A program made the position numbers and the translations under genes. Below, piece by piece: positions 5,586 through 12,131 of a DNA stretch of 12,131 nt. The DNA is from Clostridiales bacterium (GTDB taxonomy: Bacteria > Bacillota_A > Clostridia > Oscillospirales > Oscillospiraceae): contig DXUR01000054.1 in the NCBI GenBank assembly GCA_019417795.1, positions 1 to 12,131 on the forward strand. The letters are read 5' to 3'. Under the pieces are notes generated by a model that made no database searches, was not told the origin of the DNA, and saw only the letters and a list, made by a program, of their open reading frames with translations. Position 1 is the stretch's first letter. Each line of letters opens with the position of its first letter.

Positions 5586-5631
5586 AAAGCGCCGGACGCA
5601 GAGGCCATACAGCCACCGCGCCCGGCGCTTT
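5586..5631. terminator. Hairpin terminator after the TTRAP gene
   Basis: AAAGCGCCGG (5586-5595) and CCGGCGCTTT (5622-5631) form a perfect 10-bp stem with A/T-run flanks. It lies 12 nt beyond the stop of the minus-strand backbone operon and also upstream of the HNH promoter, insulating it from that operon. Confidence 0.8.
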
Positions 5632-5649
5632 GCTATACTTGGATCACTC
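5590..5649. repeat. Terminator-containing direct repeat, copy D (right of cargo 2)
   Basis: This is the partner of 3520-3578. Here the repeat runs into the last two codons and stop of the TTRAP gene (GATCACTC on plus), so this copy is in its native place. In an element without cargo 2 a single copy would serve both the HTH_16 gene and the convergent TTRAP gene. Confidence 0.85.
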
Positions 5650-5844
5650 GTCCGTGAAATGGAACTGCCGCGCCTCAAAGTCGGCGTCGTGCATGGCGTC
5701 CAGCTTGTCTGCGGTCTGGCGGGCCAGCGCCGCCATGTCCTCGTCCATGTCCGGCAGAGCGGCCCGGATGTTGGCCGCCGTCCTGCGCCGGTCGCTCTTG
5801 TGATACATACAGATCAGGTTTTCTTCCTCCACGGTAAACTGCAT
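5644..5844 (-). CDS. Transposon-transfer-assisting protein (TTRAP family)
   Basis: This 66-aa protein opens with MQFTVEEENLICMY, the hallmark start of the TTRAP family of clostridial conjugative transposons. It continues with an Arg-rich helix and the pattern NIRAALPDMDEDMAALA...KLDAMHDADFEARQF. The family name implies help in transfer; a mechanism is not established. Two in-frame ATGs exist. GGAGGT (5851-5856) directly abuts the first (5850), which cannot use it, and is 6 nt from the second (5844), which also gives the canonical family start; I therefore place the start at 5844. The upstream gene's TGA (5849-5847) lies two bases before this ATG, so translation is coupled. It is the last gene of the minus-strand backbone operon. 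Confidence 0.88.
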   Translation of the reverse strand: MQFTVEEENLICMYHKSDRRRTAANIRAALPDMDEDMAALARQTADKLDAMHDADFEARQFHFTDE

Positions 5845-5861
5845 TGTCATACCTCCAATTC
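5845..5861 (-). promoter_or_regulatory. Coupled ribosome-binding junction, 314-aa gene to TTRAP
   Basis: On minus this reads GAATTGGAGGTATGACA, encoding Glu-Leu-Glu-Val-stop of the upstream gene while supplying GGAGGT for the next. It differs in one base from the junction at 6794-6810. Confidence 0.8.
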
Positions 5862-6791
5862 GTTTTTCTTGGTTCTGGCCGGGGCCTTTTTCGGGGCTTG
5901 GGCCTGTTTGGTTTCGGATAGCTGCCTGCGGATGGAAGCGCGGGGCCTCCGCACTTCCTTGTCCCGGTTCTCGTCCTTGCCGATCACCGCATACAGGCCG
6001 TGCCGGTCTTTCATGCCGGTAAAGGCCAGAGATTTATAGGGCAACATGGAAAACAGCCGGTCGGTGTCCTTGCTGGATGCCATCTGCACGAAATACGGGG
6101 ACAGCTCCACCATGAAATGCGTCTTGTTGGGGCTGTTGGGGGCGGACAGATCTTTCAGCCCGGCCACGATCCGCTGCGCCTCGGCCAAAATCATGCCGTC
6201 ATGCAGCGCCGTGACGTGGGCCTTGAAGTCGCCGGGCGCAAGCTGCGCCCGGCCTTTCTGTTCCTGCCGCAACAGCTCCCGCAGGTGTTCCGGCTCATTA
6301 GGCTTGGCCTCATACCGCAGGAACGCCCCCAACTTGGGATCGGGCCGCCCGTCGAAGTACAGACCGGCGGGCTGCTCCCGGTCGCCCTTTTCATAGTGCA
6401 GGATGATGTTGTCGACCTGTACCGCCTCGGCTGCGACGTGCCGGAAGTGCTGGGGATAGTCCAACTCATAGAGATTGCCGCGAATGACGCCTCGCACCTT
6501 GCCGGTCAGCTCCACGGCGTAGGCCAGCACCCGGTCACGGGTCTGCTCCCCGTAAAACTTCCATGTGTTGTGCTGCCGGGTGCCTTGCAGGTACACATCA
6601 CTTTCCCGGAAACAGTGCGTCCCGGACGGGCGGGACATCCACAAAAGCGTCCTGTCCTCGGCCTTGTCGCTGGCAGCGGCCCGCCCGATGATCTCTTTGT
6701 CGATCTCAAAATCGTTGCGATAAAAGGCGGTGTTCTGCCGCATGAGCTGTTCCAGCGCGGCCAGAACATCCACATTCTCAAACCTGTTCAT
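5847..6791 (-). CDS. 314-aa conjugative-transposon protein, possibly LPD-type (function unknown)
   Basis: It begins MNRFENVDVLAALEQLMRQN and has a mixed alpha/beta body: a block with LLWMSRPSGTHCFRE (about residues 44-58), a histidine- and tyrosine-bearing middle (YPQHFRHVAAEAVQ), and a block ending YKSLAFTGMKDRHGLYAVIG. A basic tail follows, with SIRRQL and repeated Lys/Arg/Ala, ending NELEV. There is no signal peptide or membrane helix. Similar proteins accompany the giant ArdC/YodL protein in clostridial elements; I associate it weakly with the large-polyvalent-protein domains (LPD16 comes to mind) but cannot verify this. The frame is open upstream to 7007, but that extension overlaps the polyvalent gene out of frame and is low-complexity, while GGAGGTG sits 7 nt before the ATG at 6791. 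Four bases separate it from the preceding stop. Confidence 0.8.
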   Translation of the reverse strand: MNRFENVDVLAALEQLMRQNTAFYRNDFEIDKEIIGRAAASDKAEDRTLLWMSRPSGTHCFRESDVYLQGTRQHNTWKFYGEQTRDRVLAYAVELTGKVRGVIRGNLYELDYPQHFRHVAAEAVQVDNIILHYEKGDREQPAGLYFDGRPDPKLGAFLRYEAKPNEPEHLRELLRQEQKGRAQLAPGDFKAHVTALHDGMILAEAQRIVAGLKDLSAPNSPNKTHFMVELSPYFVQMASSKDTDRLFSMLPYKSLAFTGMKDRHGLYAVIGKDENRDKEVRRPRASIRRQLSETKQAQAPKKAPARTKKNELEV

Positions 6792-6793
6792 GG

Positions 6794-6810
6794 TGTCACA
6801 CCTCCAATTC
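6794..6810 (-). promoter_or_regulatory. Coupled ribosome-binding junction, polyvalent protein to 314-aa gene
   Basis: On minus this reads GAATTGGAGGTGTGACA: the last codons Glu-Leu-Glu-Val-stop of the giant gene contain GGAGGTG for the gene starting at 6791. It is the near-identical twin of the junction at 5845-5861. Confidence 0.8.
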
Positions 6811-9800
6811 CTGTGCTTTTTCCCGCTGCGGCGGTTTCTTCTGCTGTTCCTCCTTGGCGGCTTTGAGCTGCGCCCGGATGGACGGTTTTTTCTGTTTCTG
6901 CGCCGGGCGCTGGGGCTGCTTGGGCTTTTGGGCCTCCGCCTTGGCTGCCTCGGCCACGTCGAACAAGGAAATCTGTTCCCCGGCTTTGGCCTTGGCTTCC
7001 AGTTCACTCATGGTCGGGGCATTGTTCAGAACACCGTCGATCATGTTGTAGTTCTGCTCGGTCGTCATTTCAGCGGCCTTGATGGGGCTTTCCTGCTGGG
7101 CGGGGATGGCAAAAGCGTCTGTGCCGTTGCCCATGATAAGATACTTGCCGTCCTCGGATTGGTGGTGGAAACCATAGCCTGCGGCTTCCAACTGCTCCCG
7201 GTTCATATCCGTTACAAGGAAACTGCCCCGTGGGGTCTGGATGCTCTCGCCGGTCAGCAATTCCCGTGGCGTAAGCTGTTTTTCCCGCTGCAAGAAGAAC
7301 TCCGGCACCGGCGTAAAGCCGAAGCTGTCACAGTAATGGGCTTCCTCCTTGCCGCTACGGTTCAGCACCACAACGTCGGAAACGGAAAGGCTGTGGCCGG
7401 TGAAGTCGGCGGGACGGTCAAGGTTGAATGTACGGTAAATATCCTCCAGCGTGGTTTTGCCGTCCAGCGGGGCCGTGTAAACCAGATCGTAATTCTGCCG
7501 GTCAACGGCCAGCCCCGCTTCCTGCAAGCTCTCGTAAGCCTCAAAGCGATAGTCCCGTGTTTCCGGCCCGTCTTTGAGCTGGTAGATGGTAAAGGTATCG
7601 CCCTGCTTCGGGGGATCGACGGTGAAATACGGGTTTTCCCATTGGGTGAACGGCATATCCGGCATGGCCTTGTAGCTGCCGTTCTCCACCACATAGGGCC
7701 GCACCCGGTCAAAGCCGATTTCCTGTGCCACACGGGAAAGGCTTTCCAGTACCACGGGATCACTCCGCAGCCGTTCCATGCGGGTGAAGTCCTCCGCAAG
7801 ATAATTCTGGCCCGCCCGCACATGGAGAATATCGGCGGCGCTCATGCCGTCCTTGCTTTCCATGCCCAGCGTCAGATGGGCATAGGGTCGGCCTTCGGTG
7901 TTCAAATCCTTGGCCTCGCTGTTATAGGGCTGGCTCCGCAGCTCGTCGAACCGGGCCTTGGCTTCCTCAAAGGTAGCGAAATGCTCTATCGGGGTCTGCT
8001 GCTCGGCATTGGTGGCCCATGTTTTCAGATCGGGAATGATGTAAAAGCCCCATTCCCGGCTTGCCTCCGGCGCGGCGGCGCTGCGCTCGGCCAGTGTCTT
8101 TTCGGCCCGTTCCCGCACATCGTCCCGCAACGGCACCGTATAGAGGGTGGACGCAGAGGAAAAGCCCACGTTATTGAAAACGTAGTCTACATCGGCCTCT
8201 TTCAAGGCTCCTGCCGGGTAGTAGTCGGCCCGTGTTGGGGTGTCGCTCACCTTGCCGCTGGCAATGTTATGGTTCAATCCCGTTTCCAGATGGGTACAGA
8301 TTTTGCCGTCCACGGCCAGCGTCACATAGTACCAGCCAATATAACCGCCGGTCTTTTCATCGGCTCCCTCGTTGAACTCCACATTGAGCAGCGTGTAGGG
8401 CTTCAAGCCCTTTTGGGCCGCGATCTCGTTGTCCTTGGCCTCCCGCTGCAACAGCGCGGGCAGGGCCGCTTCCTTGGTGGCCTTGACGATTTCCGGGTTG
8501 TACTGCACCAAAGTACGGTTGACACATTCCGTCTGCACCTTGACCGTCTTGGCTTTTGGCGTCAGGTGGTTGCCGATAAACAGGGACGCGCCGTTGTCAA
8601 AACGGATCGTCATATCGCTGGTGCCGCGCCATTTGCCGGTACAGGGGGACGTGTGGATTTCGCCGGTCTTGCAGCCAAACGCCTGCGCGATCACATCAAT
8701 CTTGGCCTGCAAGGGCAGGTCTTTGTAGCGGTCAGCGATTTCCAGCGCCTTTTCCTGCAACTCCGTCAGGGTTTCGGCGGGGGCCGCCTGCGGCTCGGCA
8801 TCGGAAGTAACTTCCTGCGCCGGGGCGGTTTCCGGCTCCGGCACGGGTTCTTGTTCCGGGGTGGGTTCCTGTATCGGCTGCTCCTGTTCCTTGGCATACA
8901 GCTCCTTGACGGCCTCCTGCGTCAGTTCCCCGGTATTGAGCTGATCCATCAGCTCCCGGCACCGTTCCGGCGTCCCGACATAGAGAACATCCCCGATTTT
9001 GGCCCTGCCGTTATCCTGCGGGATATAGGCTTGCAGTATATACAGGTTTTCCCGGCTGTCGCTGCGGGGGTTAGCGTGTACCCGGTAGAAGTAGTCCGGC
9101 TCGGCCTGTTCCTGTGCCGCCTGCGCCTGCTGTTTCCGGTTGCTGTTGCGTTGCAGCTCCGTGGGCTTGATGCCGGAAAGGGGCTGAATACAAGCGATCC
9201 TGTCCGACGCATAGTAGGCATTGTCGTTCAAAAGCCGCTGCCATGCGCCCACACTCGGCGCCCAGCGGAAACCGTGTTCTTTCAACTGCTGGCGGGCGTC
9301 CGCCTCCGGCTTGCCGTCAAAGAACACCTGCAAGCGGCCCTGTTCCCGGTTGGCCTCCACATGGCCGCCGTCAAATTCCCAGCCCACATAGGCCACTTCA
9401 TTTGCGCGGGTCAGGCTTTCGATCCGCTGCCGGACACGGCGGATTTCCGCATTGTTGTTGGACAGCTCCCAACTCTGAAACGGCTTCTTTTCATAGTGCC
9501 AGCCGGACGCCATATCTGCTTTCAGGTTTTCAAGGTTTTCAGGAGAAAGGTGCGGGCAGCCGTCCAGCGTACCGTGTTTGCGGTAATAGGCATTGACCGC
9601 TTTCATGGTTTCCTGCGCCTTTTCCAGACCGGCCAGCTTCTTTTGCAGCTTGGGAATGGCCTGCGGGTCGTCTTGCCGGATGCCGCCCATGCCGGTGCTG
9701 CGGATTTTATCAAGCAGCCCTTGGATGTACTGCCATTCCTGCATATTGCTGTCGCGGGCCGCGTTCTGTTTCTCTTTCTTGCGTACCGGGAAATTGGAAC

Positions 9801-12131
9801 CACCGGCAATCAAGATGGACGGAACACGGGCGTCAATCTCATAGCCGTGGTTCATGTTGGCAGCCAGCTTTCGGGCATAGGTATCAAGCAGGCTGTCGAT
9901 CTTCTCATGGTACATGGGATCGACGCGCTTTTTCTGTTCCTGTGCCAGTGCAAAGGCTTCATCCACATAATGCCGGTACTCGGCTGTGGCGCTGCCGGGC
10001 TTGTAATCGGAAAAGCTGTTCATTTCCTTGGCACGGCGGGCCGCGCCCTCATTGATGGAATAGTAGTAGTCGGACGCCGCAGGCTCTTTCACCGGCTGTT
10101 CCGGGGCTTCCTGCTGGGGCGGCTCTTGGGCTTCCTGCGGCTGGGCCGGGGCCTCATAGCCAGCCGCCGCATATTCCTCCACAGTCATACCGGCGTCGGC
10201 GGCCTCTTGTGCAATTTCGGCCTCCACCTGCGCCTTGTAGTCTTGCAAGCTCTGGTCGAAGTTGGTCAGTTTCGGCATTTCCGGCAAAGGCTCTCCGTGG
10301 TTGAGCAGCGGACGGCACTCCATAGCGTAGTCCACCAGCGCCCCATAGTAGGCAGTTTCCTCCGGCGTCAGGGTGTCGCTGGACGCCAAACGGGTCTGCG
10401 CCTCCTGTTCCAGCCGGGACAGGTTGCAATGCAGCTCCATGTAGGGGATGATCTCGGTGAGAAAGGCTTCCCGGCTGGCGTGATCCTCCGCCCATGCCTC
10501 CGGGCCGCCCTGCCGGGTCAGATGGTCTTTCCATTTTTCGTCGTTCAGATAAAAGGTCTGATAATCCCGGATATGCTCAATCAGGGAACCGTCCCGGTCG
10601 CCAAAATCCTGCCGCCCGGAATAACTGTGCGGCTCTCCTTGGAATGTAAAATCAATACGGAAGTCGGTTTTGTCATAGTAGCCGCCGCCTCGATGTTCTG
10701 CGTCCAGCCGGGCAAACAGGGTGTCGGCCTCATGCAGCGGCATTTGCTGGCCCATTTCCAGATCGGGGCTTTCAGTGAAAAGGATCGTCACAACTGGCTC
10801 TGCCGTGGGGTCAAGGGCGGGCTGCTGTGCGGCCTTGGCCTCCGCAATTTCTCGGTCAATCCGGCTTTTCACCAGCTCGTCCACATGGCCGTGCTGCATT
10901 TCAAAGCCATGTTCGCAAAGCTCATTGATAAGGGCAATCACCTTGTCCGTGTTGTCCACGGCCTCGGCGTACTCCACGATCAACCGGCGTTCCTCGTTGC
11001 CCATGCGCTGTCCGTCACGCTCGGCCCAGTCGATCAGGGCGTTGGCCCGTTCCGTGGGGGTGGCCTCCGGCATAATGAGCTTGTTGTTCAAAAGGCCGTC
11101 AATCCCATTCCACGGCTGCGGCTCCGGCTGGGCCTCGGCCCGTTGCAGCGTCCCGTCGCCGGAAAGGACAAAGCCCTGTGTCTGAATGGCGTCCAACGTG
11201 CCTTGCGTCACTTCGCCGGTGGATTTCACATCGGCGTCAATCAGGGTTTGCAGCATAGCCTTTACACTGTCTGTCATTTCCTGCTGCTGTTCCGGGGGCA
11301 GCTTGGAAAACACACTGTCGGGGGCAGGCTGCTCGGCGGCCTGTTCCACGGTCGGCTCCACAGTTTGCTCCACGGCCTGCTGCGCCTGCCGCTGTTGCTG
11401 AAGCTCGGCAAGGTGGCCGTCGATGGCGGTAATCAGCTCATGGGCGGTGGCCCGGATGGTTTCAAGGGACGCCCGCAGCTCTTTCAGGTCTTTGCCGGAA
11501 CTCCAACCGGCCACATACCCAAAGGAATAGTCGGACGTGTCCAGCCCGTAGTGCTGGCAGACGGCATAGGCCACGCTCTCGGCCTGCACCTCGCGGGTGC
11601 GGCTGTCGGGCCGGTCGGCCTGTTCGGTCACAGGGGCGTCCGGGTCAATGGCGTGGAGCTTGGCATGGGCAATCTCATGGATGGCTGTTTTCAAAGTTTG
11701 CAGCTCACTCATGTTCTCCTGTATGGCGATCCGCTTTTCCGTCAGGTGGTAGTAGCCGTGAGAACCACCGGGGATGTCCTCAAAGGCCATCGGGACGGGG
11801 GAAGTCTGTTCCAGCGCCTTGAAGAAGTCCTCGTATTGCTCTACATTCCCGGCCAGCTCTTCCACACCGATAGAGGGCAGCGGTTCGCCCTCGGTCTGGC
11901 TCACGTCAAAGACAGACACAATCTTGAACGCCGGAACTTGGATTTCTTTTTTCTCGGTGACGGGGTTCCCGTCCTTGTCCATGACCGGCTGGCCCTGTTC
12001 GTCCAGCTTGGGCACTTCCTTTTTCACCTTGTAGGGGGCCGGGGCCAGAATCTTGATGCCTTTCTCGCCCCGTTTCACATTGCGGTGAAAATCGTCCCGC
12101 CACTTGTTGTAGCCCGCCACAAGCTGTCCGC
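6796..12131 (-). CDS. Giant polyvalent ICE protein: ArdC-like, HEXXH, LPD25-like, YodL and DUF4316 regions (5' end outside window)
   Basis: 1777 residues are visible, numbered here from the Val codon at 12120. The beginning (VAGYNKWRDDFHRNVKRGEKGIKILAP) is the end of an ArdC-type single-strand-binding domain, so that GTG is internal and the gene extends beyond the window. A zincin motif HEIAH (148-152) with E181 in VQAESVAY follows, as in ImmA/IrrE-like peptidases. Next are a Pro/Glu/Gln linker (about 239-277), an LPD25-like block starting VVTILFTESPDLEMG (about 438-540), a linker (about 656-683), a block ending GFRWAPSVGAW (about 912-974), a linker (about 1079-1117), and an alpha/beta region of unknown type. 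A YodL domain (about 1509-1608, FTIYQLKDG...VYTAPL...FNLDRPADF) and a DUF4316-like end (NYNMIDGVLNN, EQISLFDVA, SIRAQL) complete it. Such proteins are thought to enter recipients with the DNA and counter host defences; this is family-level inference. Confidence 0.85.
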   Translation of the reverse strand, partial: GQLVAGYNKWRDDFHRNVKRGEKGIKILAPAPYKVKKEVPKLDEQGQPVMDKDGNPVTEKKEIQVPAFKIVSVFDVSQTEGEPLPSIGVEELAGNVEQYEDFFKALEQTSPVPMAFEDIPGGSHGYYHLTEKRIAIQENMSELQTLKTAIHEIAHAKLHAIDPDAPVTEQADRPDSRTREVQAESVAYAVCQHYGLDTSDYSFGYVAGWSSGKDLKELRASLETIRATAHELITAIDGHLAELQQQRQAQQAVEQTVEPTVEQAAEQPAPDSVFSKLPPEQQQEMTDSVKAMLQTLIDADVKSTGEVTQGTLDAIQTQGFVLSGDGTLQRAEAQPEPQPWNGIDGLLNNKLIMPEATPTERANALIDWAERDGQRMGNEERRLIVEYAEAVDNTDKVIALINELCEHGFEMQHGHVDELVKSRIDREIAEAKAAQQPALDPTAEPVVTILFTESPDLEMGQQMPLHEADTLFARLDAEHRGGGYYDKTDFRIDFTFQGEPHSYSGRQDFGDRDGSLIEHIRDYQTFYLNDEKWKDHLTRQGGPEAWAEDHASREAFLTEIIPYMELHCNLSRLEQEAQTRLASSDTLTPEETAYYGALVDYAMECRPLLNHGEPLPEMPKLTNFDQSLQDYKAQVEAEIAQEAADAGMTVEEYAAAGYEAPAQPQEAQEPPQQEAPEQPVKEPAASDYYYSINEGAARRAKEMNSFSDYKPGSATAEYRHYVDEAFALAQEQKKRVDPMYHEKIDSLLDTYARKLAANMNHGYEIDARVPSILIAGGSNFPVRKKEKQNAARDSNMQEWQYIQGLLDKIRSTGMGGIRQDDPQAIPKLQKKLAGLEKAQETMKAVNAYYRKHGTLDGCPHLSPENLENLKADMASGWHYEKKPFQSWELSNNNAEIRRVRQRIESLTRANEVAYVGWEFDGGHVEANREQGRLQVFFDGKPEADARQQLKEHGFRWAPSVGAWQRLLNDNAYYASDRIACIQPLSGIKPTELQRNSNRKQQAQAAQEQAEPDYFYRVHANPRSDSRENLYILQAYIPQDNGRAKIGDVLYVGTPERCRELMDQLNTGELTQEAVKELYAKEQEQPIQEPTPEQEPVPEPETAPAQEVTSDAEPQAAPAETLTELQEKALEIADRYKDLPLQAKIDVIAQAFGCKTGEIHTSPCTGKWRGTSDMTIRFDNGASLFIGNHLTPKAKTVKVQTECVNRTLVQYNPEIVKATKEAALPALLQREAKDNEIAAQKGLKPYTLLNVEFNEGADEKTGGYIGWYYVTLAVDGKICTHLETGLNHNIASGKVSDTPTRADYYPAGALKEADVDYVFNNVGFSSASTLYTVPLRDDVRERAEKTLAERSAAAPEASREWGFYIIPDLKTWATNAEQQTPIEHFATFEEAKARFDELRSQPYNSEAKDLNTEGRPYAHLTLGMESKDGMSAADILHVRAGQNYLAEDFTRMERLRSDPVVLESLSRVAQEIGFDRVRPYVVENGSYKAMPDMPFTQWENPYFTVDPPKQGDTFTIYQLKDGPETRDYRFEAYESLQEAGLAVDRQNYDLVYTAPLDGKTTLEDIYRTFNLDRPADFTGHSLSVSDVVVLNRSGKEEAHYCDSFGFTPVPEFFLQREKQLTPRELLTGESIQTPRGSFLVTDMNREQLEAAGYGFHHQSEDGKYLIMGNGTDAFAIPAQQESPIKAAEMTTEQNYNMIDGVLNNAPTMSELEAKAKAGEQISLFDVAEAAKAEAQKPKQPQRPAQKQKKPSIRAQLKAAKEEQQKKPPQREKAQELEV

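Larger units (their letters stand above)
3579..5589. mobile_element. Cargo block 2: AT-rich secreted HNH nuclease / putative immunity module
   Basis: This AT-rich stretch lies between two copies of a backbone terminator repeat. It contains two plus-strand genes (small membrane protein, 174-aa cytosolic protein) converging on a minus-strand exported HNH protein, each side with its own promoter. No mobility gene is present. It is interpreted as passenger DNA; the boundaries are the repeat edges. Confidence 0.6.
1..12131. mobile_element. Internal part of a Tn1549/CTn-like integrative conjugative element
   Basis: The backbone genes (relaxase end, Cys-rich VLP protein, HTH_16-like protein, TTRAP protein, ArdC/YodL/DUF4316 polyvalent protein) are a set known from conjugative transposons of Clostridia. 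No integrase, excisionase, attachment site or type IV secretion gene is visible, so neither end of the element lies in the window. The backbone is GC-rich; two AT-rich blocks (about 1072-3119 and 3579-5589) interrupt it. That it is one element is an inference from gene content and from the repeats shared across the blocks. Confidence 0.8.

Noticed and set aside
6000..6866. A 288-codon open frame on the plus strand opposite the 314-aa gene
   Set aside because: It is antisense to a well-supported gene with a good ribosome-binding site; its product is Gly/Leu/Pro/Gln/His-rich without family features, typical of a GC-rich shadow frame.
12118..12120. GTG as the start of the giant gene
   Set aside because: The frame stays open to the window edge and the residues before it (GQL) fit the ArdC-like domain continuing upstream; no ribosome-binding site is visible.
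1..12131. CRISPR array, tRNA or rRNA genes, insertion sequences, integrase
   Set aside because: No regular short spaced repeats, no recognisable structural RNA, and no transposase or recombinase reading frame were found.

Overview
The window reads as the interior of an integrative conjugative element (ICE) of the Tn1549 / CTn type found in gut Clostridia (Oscillospiraceae or Lachnospiraceae). The evidence is the combination of a relaxase C-terminus, a cysteine-rich VLP protein, a small ICE helix-turn-helix protein, a transposon-transfer-assisting (TTRAP) protein and a giant ArdC/YodL/DUF4316-type polyvalent protein. The backbone is visibly GC-rich. Two blocks inside it are AT-rich and look like cargo acquired separately. 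Species cannot be fixed from this window.

Layout, left to right. (1) 1-912, plus strand: the end of the relaxase gene, overlapping by ATGA with the Cys-rich VLP gene. (2) About 1072-3119, AT-rich cargo 1, all minus strand: a PadR repressor, a DUF1700/HAAS-type membrane protein and a CPBP-family membrane protease. (3) 3120-3563, a short GC-rich backbone island with a small HTH_16-like gene. (4) About 3579-5589, AT-rich cargo 2: a small two-helix membrane protein and a 174-aa cytosolic protein on plus, facing a Sec-exported protein with a C-terminal HNH nuclease motif on minus. The two sides share a bidirectional terminator. (5) 5644-12131, minus-strand backbone operon: the giant polyvalent protein (its start lies beyond the window), a 314-aa protein and TTRAP, tightly coupled.

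Each cargo block sits between two copies of backbone sequence. A 118-bp repeat flanks cargo 1 (889-1006 and 3120-3237); its left copy contains the real 3' end of the Cys-rich VLP gene and its right copy carries a relic of that end. A roughly 60-bp terminator repeat flanks cargo 2 (3520-3578 and 5590-5649); its right copy contains the real 3' end of the TTRAP gene. This suggests that both blocks entered the same element by a process that duplicates flanking backbone, for example recombination of a circle through a shared repeat.

The most interesting candidate system is cargo 2. It would encode a secreted nuclease (bacteriocin or antagonism toxin) with a probable cytosolic immunity protein and a tiny membrane protein, carried by a conjugative element. 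Cargo 1, an envelope-type PadR/DUF1700/CPBP module, could be a separate stress or peptide-resistance unit. The toxin and immunity roles are inferences; the HNH motif, signal peptide, promoter and gene arrangement are directly visible.
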